In this document: positions 11,601 through 22,389 of the stretch, in pieces
Layout: the number at the start of each line of letters is the position of its first letter
How positions within the stretch are numbered: position 1 is the stretch's first letter
Origin: Ovis canadensis
Taxonomy: Eukaryota > Chordata > Mammalia > Artiodactyla > Bovidae
Length of the DNA stretch: 64,000 nt
Direction: 5' to 3'
NCBI RefSeq assembly: GCF_042477335.2
Contig: NC_091245.1
Location: forward strand, 34,668,501-34,732,500
Position numbers and translations under genes: made by a program
The notes under the pieces: generated by a model
What the model was told of the DNA's origin: nothing
Seen by the model: only the letters and a program-made list of their open reading frames with translations
Databases searched by the model: none

Positions 11601-12106
11601 TCAAAAGCTGAGACATTACTTTGCCGACTAAGGTCTGTCTAGTCAAGGCTATGGTTTTTCCAGTGATCATGTATGGATGTGAGAGTTGGACTGTGATGAA
11701 AGTTGAGTGCCGAAGAATTGATGCTTTTGAACTGTGGTATCAGAGAAGACTCCTGAGAGTTCCTTGGACTGCAAGGACATCCAACCAGTCCATTCTGAAG
11801 GAGATCAACCCTGGGATTTCTTTGGAAGGAATGTTGCTAAAGCTGAAACTCTAGTACTTTGGCCACCTCATGCGAAGAGTTGACTCACTGGAAAAAACTG
11901 ATGCTGGGAGGGATTGGGGGCAGGAGGAGAAGGGGACGACAGAAGATGAGATGGCTGGATGGCATCACTGACTTGATGGATGTGAGTCTGAGTGAACTCC
12001 GGGAGTTGGTGATGGACAGGGAGGCCTGGTGTGCTGCGATTCATGGGGTCGCAAAGACTCAGACATGACTGAGCGTCTAAACTGAACTGAACTGAACTGA
12101 ACTAGC
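8640..12106 (+). mobile_element. BovB (RTE) LINE copy A, near full length
   Basis: Non-LTR retrotransposon of about 3.47 kb. The 5' part (8644-8830) contains imperfect tandem units of roughly 60 bases of the type GAGGAGnTACnCC...GTCCAAGG. The endonuclease and reverse transcriptase region follows (about 9270-11854). The end is the BovB tail 'gactgagcgtctaaactg' with AACTG repeats. There is no poly(A), as usual for the family. No convincing target duplication was found. The length suggests an almost complete 5' end. Confidence 0.95.
9746..11854 (+). pseudogene. BovB endonuclease/reverse transcriptase remnant (copy A)
   Basis: Remnant of the single RTE open frame, which encodes an APE-type endonuclease followed by reverse transcriptase that copies BovB RNA at nicked chromosomal DNA. 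One frame runs about 703 codons without a frameshift but is cut by TGA 10754-10756, TAG 11024-11026, TGA 11609-11611 and TAG 11852-11854. The endonuclease SDH motif is at 9959-9967. The QIDYIL-type motif reads QIHYIL, so the usual Asp is His at 9884-9886. The RT catalytic YADD is intact at 11312-11323, followed by DTTLMAE. The upstream endonuclease part (9270-9485, with the ILGISKIKWTGMGEF block) and the C-terminus (11859-12068) lie in other frames. The TAG at 11024 falls just before the RT motif A region. Dead as a protein, but lightly damaged. Confidence 0.9.
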
Positions 12107-12600
12107 CTCAGGGCCTGTTTTCTTTTCTAGCCATTCTACTCTTATCATTAACTAGCAGCAGACCTTATCATCAGTATGTGATTGCTTCTGATCAATGACA
12201 TATCTCATTTTTTATTTAATAATTTTATACTCTTATATAGTTTGTTAATCTGTATATTTTCTACCGGGTGTTAAGGTACACTCCTGATTTAATTTTAATA
12301 AACTTGAAGATGTTATCCACACAATCTGAAAGGAGTTCACAATCGCTTATACAAATGATGATCTAGGCTTCTCTGATTTCCTGTTGCATTAATGAATAAC
12401 TAGGTCTGGTATGTGCATGGTATCTATGTGGCCCTAATACATACTGTTCACCTCTATCAACCGGTTCTCTCCTTTATGAATATTTCTCTGGCCACATTAT
12501 ATGTGTATGTCTCTGTGCATCTTTGTGTATATCATCATTATTAATATTCATTCCTACCCTTATGTCTTTGTTTTATATATTCTTTAATCCTTACATATGG
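12107..12600. other. AT-rich stretch, nothing recognised
   Basis: Runs of TTTATTTAATAATTTTATA and similar text; no repeat family, exon or RNA gene recognised. Confidence 0.5.
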
Positions 12601-12815
12601 CCTTTCCCATCATCTCTTACTCCAGTCAAGATCTAGCTGAAATTCCACCTCTTCCATCAAGTCTTCTCTTACCTTCCCAGGCCAAAGAATTCTCCCCATT
12701 CTCTGAGCTGCCACTGTATTATATGTGTACTTTTCTTTCACATTTAATCACTTTCTACTTTATATCTGCATCAGATTCAGTTTCACCACTTTTCAGCTCC
12801 AACTCTGAATAAATC
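12600..12815 (+). repeat. L2 LINE 3' relic
   Basis: 'agctgaaattccacctcttc', 'catcaagtcttctcttacc' and 'ctttatatctgcatcagatt' follow the L2 3' region order. Confidence 0.6.
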
Positions 12816-12965
12816 AGTTAAATTTTCAAGTCTCAAGTTTATCCATCTGCCAAGTGGGAACCATTATGCCCAACATATAGAGTAGTTATGGGAATTATTT
12901 AAAGCAATAAATATGAACGTATTGGAACACAGTAGGTGAACGATAAATGGTAGTTCCCTCTTCGT
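12816..12965 (+). repeat. MIR relic
   Basis: 'tttatccatctgccaagtgg', 'ttatgggaattatttaaagc' and 'ggaacacagtaggtgaacga' follow the sense MIR. Confidence 0.6.
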
Positions 12966-13429
12966 AATCACCCAAGTAAGGTTGGTGCATGTGTTCATTT
13001 CTGCACCCGCATTGCCCTCTTGAATACAACCTGGTATTTGCTGTGTGCTTAATAAGATATGGATACTTGAATGGATGGATGGGTGGTAAACTGAATAACC
13101 TGTGAGAAAAGTTGAGAATACTCATGGGCTACTGTTTTTATATAAGCAATGCCAGAGCTGAGTCTTCATGATCCAAAACCATGATCTAATTAGTAATCAA
13201 AGAAAGGCATTTCTGGCACTTTATATATAGTCTCTCACCCCACCCCCTAGACTCAAACTCACATATTATTTATTCGTTCACTCCTACTCACTCAAACTGC
13301 TAAAGCTGCCTCTTGGCTGCCTTTCTTCTTACTCTTGACTTGTTCTATGTATTCTTTCTTCTTTCTATTTGCCCATCAAAATGTACCTGCTCCCTCTGCT
13401 AATCACTTAGGGCTTCAATTATTACAGAA

Positions 13430-13964
13430 AAAAGTCTTCAACTGGTGGAAAGAAGGGCTCCAAAAATGCCCCAAATGATCCTCAATTTATGATTTTCATG
13501 CCCTAGTAGAATGCCCTCCCATGCTGAATAAGGATGACTTGGGTGGTCAATAAAATAATGAGAAAGTGACTGTGTATGATGTCCAGGGCGAGGCCATAAA
13601 GCACACTGCTGCCTCTGCCTTGGGCTCTGGAACTGCTCACGTGGAGGAAACCAGCTACCATGTGAGGACACTCCACAGCCCTGTGGACAGACTCACGTGG
13701 ATAGAAACTGAGGCTTTCTGCCAACAGTCAGTACCAACTTCCTAGTTATATACGAGAGAACCACCTTGAAAGTGGATCATCTCGCCCCAGTCAACTCTTT
13801 AGATGACTTTATCGAGCCCAGACCAACATCTGATTCAATCTCATTTGAGACTGAGTCTGAATGTTTGAATCAGCAGCCAAATCATTCCCTAATTCCTCAC
13901 CCACCTAAAGAATGAGGCATAATAAATATGTATTTTTCATTTAGTTAGGCCACTTATTTGGAGG

Positions 13965-14000
<36 letters not shown>

Positions 14001-14025
14001 TGTAGCAATAGATAACTAGTACATT
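13430..14025 (+). repeat. Ancient LTR-like relic (MaLR type) with TG run
   Basis: 'catgtgaggacactccacag', 'gaaactgaggctttctgcca', 'ccccagtcaactctttagat' and the terminal 'agcaatagataactagtaca' match an old mammalian LTR-like repeat. The same family appears antisense at 39690-41020 and 47578-48150. A (TG)14 run at 13969-13996 interrupts the 3' part. The subfamily is uncertain. The preceding 12966-13430 stretch shows nothing recognisable. Confidence 0.5.
13969..13996. repeat. (TG)14 microsatellite
   Basis: Fourteen uninterrupted TG units followed by GCGCG; likely length-polymorphic. Confidence 0.95.
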
Positions 14026-14159
14026 GAGTTACCCAAAGCTATTGATTTCTATACCCAAAGAGTAAGATTACAATTCATAAGTTCTAGGAAGCACAATGAG
14101 AGAGAGATTGTGAACAGACAGAACTATTAAAGCTTCTTGAATTCCTACCAATTAAAAGC

Positions 14160-14995
14160 AGGGAACATTCAGCTACTTTGTAAAACTGCATGATAGTATC
14201 TACAGAAGGTAAACATGTACAAATCCTAACATTCAGAAATTTCCCTCATAGATATGTACTCAACAGAAATGCATGAACTAAAGACATCCAAGGATTTTTA
14301 CGGCAGCATTATTGATAATAGCCCAAACTCAGGAACCATCCAGATGCCCAACAACAGTAGAAGGAATCAGTGAATTGCAGTATATATACTGGACACTGTG
14401 CAGAATAAGAGTGATCAAGCAAGACACAGCTACACACAATATGAATGCTTGTCTCCAGTATCATGTAGAGTTAAAAAAATCCAGACATAAGAACATCTAT
14501 TTGTGATTCCATTTGTATAAGGTATAAAAAGGCAAAATTCATCTATAGTGTAAAGTTGTTATGTGTTTGGTGGCGTTTAGTCACTAACTCATGTCTGACT
14601 CTTTTTGCGACCCCAAAGACTATAGCCTGCCAGGCTCCTCTGTCCATGGGATTTCCCAGGCAAGAATATTGGAGTGTGCTGTCATTTCCTTCTCCAAGGG
14701 ATCTTCCTGACCCAGGAACCAAACTCACGTCTCTTTCATCTCCTGCATTGGCAGGCAGTTTCTTTACCACTGAGCCACCAGGGAAACCCATAACGTAAAC
14801 TGGTAGTTCCCTTCAGAGATGGTAGTAAGGGGGCTGCTGGTGATGTTTTGGGTCTTGATTTGAACGCTAATAACATGTGGCACATTCTCCATTTGGAAAA
14901 CTCAGTGAGCTATACACTTATGACTTATGTATTTTTCTGTGTATTTACTTAGAAAAAACAATGTGCCTTCAAAAAAGGACTTAACCAATTTTTTT
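14160..14995 (+). mobile_element. Old L1 3' end, holds a Bov-tA
   Basis: Sense ORF2-end/3' UTR text: 'gcagcattattgataatagc', 'caaactcaggaaccatccag', 'cattcatctatagtg'-like text, then after the SINE 'ttttgggtcttgatttgaac'. It ends near an A-rich run at about 14990. The SINE at 14563-14789 splits it. Confidence 0.8.
14563..14789 (-). mobile_element. Bov-tA SINE
   Basis: Antisense: 'ttagtcactaactcatgtct', 'gccaggctcctctgtccatg', 'ttccttctccaagggatctt', ending at the tRNA head 'tgagccaccagggaaaccc'. Confidence 0.92.
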
Positions 14996-15184
14996 AAAAA
15001 AATAGGTATACTTGAGAGCAGAAAGGGATCTTGCTTTATATTAAGGAGGGAGATGGGAAATTCCTGGTCTGCCATTAATTTGCTCTGGGCCTCAATAGCC
15101 TAATAACAATAAAATAACTACCTAAAGTATTATGTCAAACAAATAAGTATGACATTGTAATCAACTGTAAAATATTTCAGGAGG

Positions 15185-15303
15185 GATAATAGTATACTCA
15201 TTTTACAAATGTGGAAACATGTTAAGACAGATTGAGTAAATTGCCCAGAGTTACACTATGTATTGATGACATGGGTTGCAATTGAATCTAGATCTCTGAC
15301 TCC
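15185..15303 (-). repeat. MIR relic
   Basis: 'tactcattttacaaatgtgg', 'attgcccagagttacac' and 'gggttgcaattgaatctaga' follow the antisense MIR. The BovB fragment that follows starts at its edge. Confidence 0.6.
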
Positions 15304-15688
15304 TTCAGTTCAGTTTCAGTTCAGTCGCTCAGTCGTGTCCAACTCTTTGCAACCTCATGAACCGCAGCACGCCAGGCCTCCTTGTCCATCACCAGCCCCC
15401 GGAGTCCACCCAAACCCATGTCCATTGTGTTGGTGATGTCACCCAACCATCTCATCCTCTGTTGTCCCCTTTTCCTCCTGCCCTCAATCTTTCCCAGCAT
15501 CAGGGTCTTTTCAAATGAGTCAGCTCCTCTCATGAGGTGGCCAAAGTATTGGAGTTTCAGCTTTAGCATCAGTCCTTCCAATGAACACCCAGGACTGATC
15601 TCCTTTAGAATGGACTGCTAGATCTCCTTGCAGTCCAAGGGACTCTCAAGAGTCTTCTCCAACACCACAGTTCAAAAGCATCAATTCT
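15304..15688 (-). mobile_element. BovB 3' fragment (copy B)
   Basis: Antisense terminal 385 bases only: tail 'cagttcagtcgctcagtcg', then 'gccaggcctccttgtccatc', 'ttggccaaagtattggagtt'-type text, breaking off after 'tcaaaagcatcaattctgg'. A strongly 5'-truncated insertion encoding only the reverse transcriptase C-terminus. Confidence 0.93.
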
Positions 15689-16115
15689 GGCTCCCAAGAC
15701 TGCTTTTTTCAGCAAAGCCACAGGACCACCGAAAAGAGGAAGGTAACTAGGTGTGATCTCTCCTCCTCTAGTAAAAGATTAGGATCTATGCAAGTGTAAA
15801 TCTATGTTGCATGCGTATGTATTCAATGGGTTTGTACACATACACCTATGTGTGGGGGTTATGTGGGTGTTCATGTACTGAGTTATGCGGCCAAAGCTCT
15901 GTCTGCCCAGTGCCAATATCTACAGGGAAACTGAAAAATGTGAAGATTCACAGGGATGATTCCAAATATTTGATCTTTAGCATTGGGTCATGCGAAAGAT
16001 GACCCATGCTAAAGTAAAGCAACTGACTAGACCCTGTCTCTGCTTTTCACCCAGGTATTTACTCAGTATAGATGCTGGCTCAGACTCAGTGACCTGATAG
16101 GTGAATTGATCTGTA

Positions 16116-16428
16116 CAACTGTCCTTAGGTATCTGCAAGGGATTGGTTCTAGGACCACCAACCCTGACATCAAAATCCATGGATGTTTCAGTTCTTCATA
16201 TAAAATGATATAGTACTTGCATATAACAATGCACATCCTCTTGTATACTTTAAATTATCTCTAGACTATCTATAACACTGGGTGCAATGTAATTGGCATG
16301 TAAATAGTAGACTGCACAGCAAATTCAAGTTTTGCTATTTGGAGCTTGCTAGAATTTTTTTTCCAAATATTTTCTATCCTTGCTTGGTTGAATCCATGGA
16401 TGTGGAATCTACAGGTATTGAGGGCTGA
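16116..16428. mobile_element. MER2/Tigger2-like DNA transposon
   Basis: Non-autonomous TcMar-Tigger relic. It opens 'caactgtccttaggtatctg' and 'gggattggttctaggaccac', contains 'gtacttgcatataacaatgc' and 'ctttaaattatctctagac', and closes with the near-inverse 'aatccatggatgtggaatct...ggtattgagggctga'. A TA precedes the left end at 16114-16115, as expected for this superfamily. Confidence 0.8.
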
Positions 16429-16439
16429 ATATATTCATT

Positions 16440-16736
16440 TCCCTGATGTTTTTCTTGCTTCTGTTATTCCTGATCTTGAACTCAGAACAATAAAACTCTC
16501 AAATTGAAGCTGGGCACATGGTCACCAAGCTAGAGACTCCATCTGTCATCCTTCCTTGAAGTGGGACATGAATGAGGGTAAATGATGCATGCAACCTCTT
16601 TAAAGATAAAGTCCCTCCTTAAAGATAAAGTCCCTCATGCAGGATTTGCTTTTTTCCCTCCCTGCATGCTGGAAAGCTGACAAGATAGCAACCCAGTTTC
16701 AACCAGAGAAAAGGATGACACTCTGAAGATGATACA
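16440..16736 (+). repeat. Ancient repeat-like segment, left part
   Basis: 'gggcacatggtcaccaagct', 'gatgcatgcaacctctttaa' and 'caagatagcaacccagtttc' look like an old LTR-like mammalian repeat. The apparent continuation ('cagctggaagaaacctgggt') lies at 19290-19420, beyond the CHR SINE and L1. An 18-bp unit TTAAAGATAAAGTCCCTC is repeated with period 19 (16600-16617, 16619-16636). Family not assigned. Confidence 0.35.
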
Positions 16737-16737
16737 A

Positions 16738-16876
16738 AGGATTTCCCTGGTGGTTCAATGGGTAAGACTCTGTGCTTCCACTGCAGAAGACATGGGTGCT
16801 ATCCTTGGTTGGGGAACTAAGATTCTGCAAGCCACTCTGTGCGGCCAAAAAACTTAAAAAAAAAAAAAAAGATAAC
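16738..16876 (+). mobile_element. CHR-type tRNA(Glu) SINE
   Basis: 'ggatttccctggtggttcaa', 'taagactctgtgcttccact', 'ggttggggaactaagattct', then 'gtgcggccaaaa' and a 16-base A tail. Confidence 0.9.
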
Positions 16877-16914
16877 ACCTCCTATTATTAAAAAGTTTTA
16901 AAAAGTCAATAAGG

Positions 16915-18219
16915 ATGGTACAGATAATTTCAAGATTTGTATGGAAATACAAAAAACCTCGAATAGCCAAAGCAATCTCGAGAAAGAAGAATGGAACGGG
17001 AGGAATCAACTTGCCTGACTTCAGGCTCTACTACAAAGCCACAGTCATCAAGACAGTATGGTACTGGCACAAAGACAGACATATAGATCAATGGAACAAA
17101 ATAGAAAGCCCAGAGATAAATCCACACACATATGGACATCTTATCTTTGACAAAGGAGGCAAGAATATACAATGGAGTAAAGACAATCTCTTTAACAAGT
17201 GGTGCTGGGAAAACTGGTCAACCACTTGTAAAAGAATGAAACTAGATCACTTTCTAACACCGTACACAAAAATAAACTCAAAATGGATTAAAGATCTAAA
17301 TGTAAGACCAGAAACTATAAAACTCCTAGAGGAGAATATAGGCAAAACACTCTCAGAAATAAATCACAGCAGGATCCTCTATGATCCACCTCCCAGAATT
17401 CTGGAAATAAAAGCAAAAATAAACAAATGGGATCTAATTAAAATTAAAAGCTTCTGCACAACAAAGGAAACTATAAGCAAGGTGAAAACACAGCCTTCTG
17501 AATGGGAGAAAATAATAGCAAATGAAGCAACTGACAAACAACTAATCTCAAAAATATACAAGCAACATATGCAGCTCAACTCCAGAAAAATAAACGACCC
17601 AATCAAAAAATGGGCCAAAGAACTAAATAGACATTTCTCCAAAGAAGACATACGGATGGCTAACAAACACATGAAAAGATGCTCAACATCACTCATTATT
17701 AGAGAAATGCAAATCAAAACCACAATGAGGTACCACTTCACACCAGTCAGAATGGCTGCGATCCAAAAATCTGCAAGCAATAAATGCTGGAGAGGGTGTG
17801 GAGAAAAGGGAACCCTCCTACACTGTTGGTGGGAATGCAAACTAGTACAGCCACTATGGAGAACAGTGTGGAGATTCCTTAAAAAATTGCAAATAGAATT
17901 ACCTTATGACCCAGCAATCCCACTTCTGGGCATACACACCGAGGAAACCAGAATTGAAAGAGACACATGTACCCCAATGTTCATCGCAGCACTGTTTATA
18001 ATAGCCAGGACATGGAAACAACCTAGATGTCCATCAGCAGATGAATGGATAAGAAAGCTGTGGTACATATACACAATGGAGTATTACTCAGCCGTTAAAA
18101 AGAATTCATTTGAATCAGTTCTGATGAGATGGATGAAACTGGAGCCAATTATACAGAGTGAAGTAAGCCAGAAAGAAAAACACCAATACAGTATACTAAC
18201 ACATATATATGGAATTTAG
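16915..18219 (+). pseudogene. L1 ORF2 C-terminal part (434 codons, unbroken)
   Basis: C-terminal third of the L1 ORF2 protein, the endonuclease/reverse transcriptase that drives L1 copying. The frame is open to the expected end (...LTHIYGI). A Cys-rich motif of the form C-x3-C-x7-H-x4-C is visible at about residues 291, 295, 303 and 308 ([18 protein letters not shown]), typical of the L1 ORF2 C-terminus. The endonuclease domain and RT catalytic core are missing because of 5' truncation, so it cannot act on its own. The few residues before about 16930 derive from the flanking target. The absence of stops argues for recent insertion. A second shorter frame in unit 2 (to 18956) repeats the last ~110 residues with few changes. 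Confidence 0.92.
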
Positions 18220-19278
18220 TAAGATGGCAATGACGACCCTGTATGCAAGACAGGAAAAAAGACACAGATGTGTATAACGGACTTTTGGACTCAGAGGGAG
18301 AGGGAGAGGGTGGGATGATTTGGGAGAATGGGAATTCTAACATGTATACTATCATGTAAGAATTGAATCGCCAGTCCATGTCTGACGTAGGGTGCAGCAT
18401 GCTTGGGGCTGGTGCATGGGGATGACCCAGAGAGATGTTGTGGGGAGGGAGGTGGGAGGGGGGGTCATGTTTGGGAACGCATGTAAGAATTAAAGATTTT
18501 AAAATTAAAAAAAAAAAAAAAAGAAAAAAAAAGAAATTAGAAAAAATAAGGTCCTACTGTATAGCACAGAACTGTATACAATATCCTATGATAAAACATA
18601 ATGGAAAAGATATTAAAAAAAAATTGCAAATAGAACTCCCTTATGACCCAGCAATCCCACTTCTGGGCATACACACGGAGGAAACCAGAATTGAAAGAGA
18701 CACATGTACCCCAATGTTCATCGCAGCACTGTTTATAATAGCCAGGACATGGAAACAACCTAGATGTCCATCAGCAGATGAATGGCTAAGAAAGCTGTGG
18801 TACATATACACAATGGAGTATTACTCAGCCATTAAAAAGAATTCATTTGAATCAGTTCTGATGAGATGGATGAAACTGGAGCCAATTATACAGAGTGAAG
18901 TAAGCCAGAAAGAAAAACACCAATACAGTATACTAACACATATATATGGAATTTAGGAAGATGGCAATGACGACCCTGTATGCAAGACAGGAAAAAAGAC
19001 ACAGATGTGTATAACGGACTTTTGGACTCAGAGGGAGAGGGAGAGGGTGGGATGATTTGGGAGAATGGGAATTCTAACATGTAGACTATCATGTAAGAAT
19101 TGAATCGCCAGTCCATGTCTGACGTAGGGTGCAGCATGCTTGGGGCTGGTGCATGGGGATGACCCAGAGAGATGTTGTGGGGAGGGAGGTGGGAGGGGGG
19201 GTCATGTTTGGGAACACATGTAAGAATTAAAGATTTTAAAATTAAAAAAATAAATAAATAAAAAATTAAAAAAAAAAA
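16925..19278 (+). mobile_element. Young L1 with its 3' end present twice
   Basis: 5'-truncated bovine-type L1. Unit 1 (about 16925-18512) has the last third of ORF2, the 3' UTR and an A-rich tail. Then come about 65 bases of a different L1-type 3' UTR (18549-18613, 'aaggtcctactgtatagcac'). Unit 2 (about 18615-19278) repeats the ORF2 end, the 3' UTR and an A-rich tail. By eye the two 3' ends differ at about 8 positions over roughly 620 bases. The direct repeat GATGGTACAGA at 16914-16924 and 19279-19289 brackets the whole composite. Confidence 0.93.
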
Positions 19279-19289
19279 GATGGTACAGA

Positions 19290-19420
19290 AATCAGCTGGA
19301 AGAAACCTGGGTGGCTTGTGGAGTATAGCCACTTCACTAACCCCACTGCTCTCCTTTGGTCTGTTAAAAGAGGAAGAAATCTGTTTTCTATCAGCCCAGT
19401 GTGGGGCTCCATGAAGCCTC
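19290..19420 (+). repeat. Ancient repeat-like segment, right part
   Basis: 'cagctggaagaaacctgggt' followed by 'tagccacttcactaacccc' fits as the continuation of the relic at 16440-16736. DNA from 19420 to 19605 shows nothing else recognisable. Confidence 0.35.
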
Positions 19421-19604
19421 CCTGACACCTGTGGCTTTACAGGAGGGGTTAATGCCCAGAGACCATGAAAGAGCACCTTGGCCAATGGCCAGCAGCTCAG
19501 CCCTCAGGGAGCAGACACTTGTGTCCCCAAGTGAGAGACCACACTGTGGGAGGCAGTCCCAGAGGAACAGATAATTTCTTTTTTGTGGCTGACAACAGTG
19601 TCCC

Positions 19605-19725
19605 ATATGCACCTTTTTATTTGATCCCCGTGACAAATATATGGGGCAGGAATTAACTTTACTCCCATTTTGCAGGAAAACCAAGTTTCAAAGAAGCGCC
19701 TTGGTCGTGTTAATAAATGACAAGG
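19605..19725 (-). repeat. MIR relic
   Basis: 'atttgatccccgtgacaaat', 'tactcccattttgcaggaaa' and 'caagtttcaaagaagcg' follow the antisense MIR. Nothing is recognised from 19726 to 20037. Confidence 0.6.
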
Positions 19726-20900
19726 AGCCAAAAGCTTTTCATCATTCCTCATCTCCCTGGAAAAAGATTTACATGGAAACTTGAGGCTAAAGAAGGGGTT
19801 CCTGACAGATGCCTTTTCACCACTGCTATAGAGCCACAGAATTCAGAGGGACAGTTCTGGCGTCTTCTGTAAGGTAAAAAAAAAAATGCAGGAATTTCAG
19901 GAATCTGACTTTAAATCAGCCTTGGCCTCTATGCTTTGCCAACGTTAGCTACCAGCTGGAATAACTGGATAGCTTTATGACCATAACCTAGACTACAGCA
20001 CACTCACTTTCATTGTAGTCACAAAATAAGCCTATAATTTTTAAAATTTATTTTTTATTGAAGAATAATTGTTTTACATAATTTTGTTGGATTCTGTCAA
20101 ACCTCAACATGGATCAGCCATAGGTATTCATTTATCCCCTCCCATTTGAAACTTCCTCCCATCTCCCGCCCCATCCTACCCCTCTAGATTGATACAGAGC
20201 CCCTCTTTGAGTTTCCTGAGCCATAGAGCAAATTCCCGTTGGGTATCTATTTTACATATGGTAATGTAAGTTTCCATGCTACTCTTTCCACACATCTCAC
20301 CCTCTCCTCCCCTCTCCCCGTAAGTCTATTCTCTATGTCTGTTTCTCCATTGTTGCCCTGTAAATAAATTCTTCAGTACCATTTTTCTAGACTCTGTATA
20401 TATGAGTTAGAATACAACATTTATCTTTCTCTTTCTGACTCACTTCACTCTGTATAATAGGTTTTAGGTTCATGCACTGCATCAGAACTGACTCAAATGC
20501 ATTCCTTTTTACGGCTGAGTAATATTCCATTGTGAATCACAAATTCTTTACCATTCATCTATTGATGGATATCTAGGTTGCTTCCATGTTCTATCTATTT
20601 TAAAGAGTGCTGCAATGAACAATGGGATACATGTGTCTTCTTCAATTTTGGTTTCCTTAGGGTATATGCCTAAGAGTCAGATTACTGGGTCATAAGGTGG
20701 TTTTATTTCTTTTTTGAAGGAATCTCCATACCTTCTTCCATAGTGGCTGTAATCAATTTACATTCCCACCAACAGTACATGAGTGTTCCCTTTTCTCCAC
20801 ACCCTTTCCAGAATTTATTGTTTGTAGAATTTTTGTTGATGGCCATTCTGACCGGTGTGAGGTGATATCTCACTGTGGTTTTGATTTGCACTTCTCTAAT

Positions 20901-20922
20901 ACTGAGCCACCAGGGAAGCCAC
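20901..20922 (-). other. Orphan SINE 5'-head fragment in L1
   Basis: ACTGAGCCACCAGGGAAGCC is the antisense 5' head of Bov-tA with no SINE body. It interrupts otherwise continuous L1 text between 'cttctctaat' and 'aataatgagcgatg'. Confidence 0.8.
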
Positions 20923-22096
20923 AATAATGAGCGATGTTGAGCATCTTCTCATGTGTTTGTTAGCCATCTGTATGTCTTCTTTAGAGAAATGTCTGTTTAG
21001 GCCTTTTCCCGACTTTTTGATTAGGTTGTTTGTTTTTCTGGCATTGAGTTGTATGAGCTGCTTGTATATTTTAGAAATTAATTCTTTGTCAGTTGTTTCA
21101 TTTGCTATTATTTTCTCCCATTCTGAGGGTTGTCTTTTCACCTTGCTTATAGTTTCCTTTGCTGTGCAAAAGCTTTTAAGTTTAATCAGGTCCCACTTGT
21201 TTGCTTTTAGTTTTTATTTGCATTATTCTAGGAGGTGGGTCATAGAGGATCTTGTTTGATTTATGTTATCGAGTGTTCTGCCTATGTTTTCCTCTAGGAG
21301 TTTTATAGTTTCTGATCTTACATTTAGCTTTAATCAATTTTCAGTTTATGTTTATGTATGGTGTTACTAAGTGTTCTAATCTCATTCTTTCACATATAGC
21401 TGTCCAGTTTCCCCAGCACCATTTACTGAAGAGGCTGTCTTTGCCCCATTGTATATGCTCACCTCCTTTGTCAAAAATAAGGTATCCATAGGCGCATTGG
21501 TTTATTTCTGGGGTTTCTATCGTCTTCCATTGGTCTATATATTTTTTTGTGTGCCAGTACCATACTGTCTTGATGACTATAGCTTTGTAGTATAATCTGA
21601 AGTCAGGAAGGTTGATTCTTCCAGCTCAATTCTTCTTTCTCAAGACTGCTTTGGCTATTTGAGGACTTTTGTGTTTCCATATGAATTGTGAAATTTTTGT
21701 TCTAGTTTTGTAAAAAATTACCATTGGTAATTTGATAAGGATCACACTGAATCCATAGATTGCATTTGGTAGTATAGTCATTCTCACAATATTGCTTCTT
21801 CCTACCCAGAAATATCACTTAGAAGAAATGGAGTAGCCGTCATAGTCAAGAAGAGAGTTTGAAATGCAATACTTGGATGCAATATCAAAAACGATAGAAT
21901 GATCTCTGTTTCCAAGGCAAACCATTCAATATCACGGTAATCCAAGTCTATGCCCCACACAGTAACACTAAAGAAGCTGAAGCTGAACGGTTCTATGAAG
22001 ACCTAGAAGACCTTCTAGAACTAACACCCAAAAAAGATATCCTTTTCATTATAGGGGACTGGAATGCAAAAGTAGGAAGTCAAGAAACACCTGGAG

Positions 22097-22389
22097 GAAC
22101 TAGATGAACTCATTATCAGAATTTCAGGAACTTCCTGGGTCATCTGGTGATTAAGACTTGCCTTTCAGTGCAAGGGGTGTGAGTTCAATCCCTGGTCATC
22201 CCTGGTTGGAAAGCTAAAATCCCACATGCCTCCTGGCCAATAAACCAAAGCAGAAGCAACATTGTAACAAATTCAATAAAGAGGTTTTTTTTTTTTTAAT
22301 GATCCAGATCAAAAAAAAATTCTTAAAAAAAAAAGGAGTTTCAAAATAAATGCTGATGGAATTTAAAAAAACAAAACAAAACAAAAAGG
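22097..22389 (+). mobile_element. CHR-type SINE in BovB copy C
   Basis: The SINE starts at about 22128 with 'ggaacttcctgggtcatctg', has 'gtgtgagttcaatccctggt' and ends in A-rich text with two long A runs. AACACCTGGAG at 22086-22096 and 22390-22400 is an exact 11-bp target duplication. About 31 bases (22097-22127) between the left duplicate and the SINE head are not SINE consensus. Confidence 0.88.

Noticed and set aside
16915..18219. The unbroken L1 frame as an active transposon gene
   Set aside because: The endonuclease and RT catalytic core are missing through 5' truncation, so it cannot be autonomous.
18435..18956. A 173-codon plus-strand frame starting MLWGGRWEGG
   Set aside because: It begins in L1 3' UTR, passes through the A-rich tail (poly-Lys) and ends in the duplicated L1 ORF2 end; it is an artefact of the doubled L1 3' end.
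18886..19485. A 199-codon minus-strand frame
   Set aside because: Antisense of the L1 3' UTR and tail; no protein similarity recognised.
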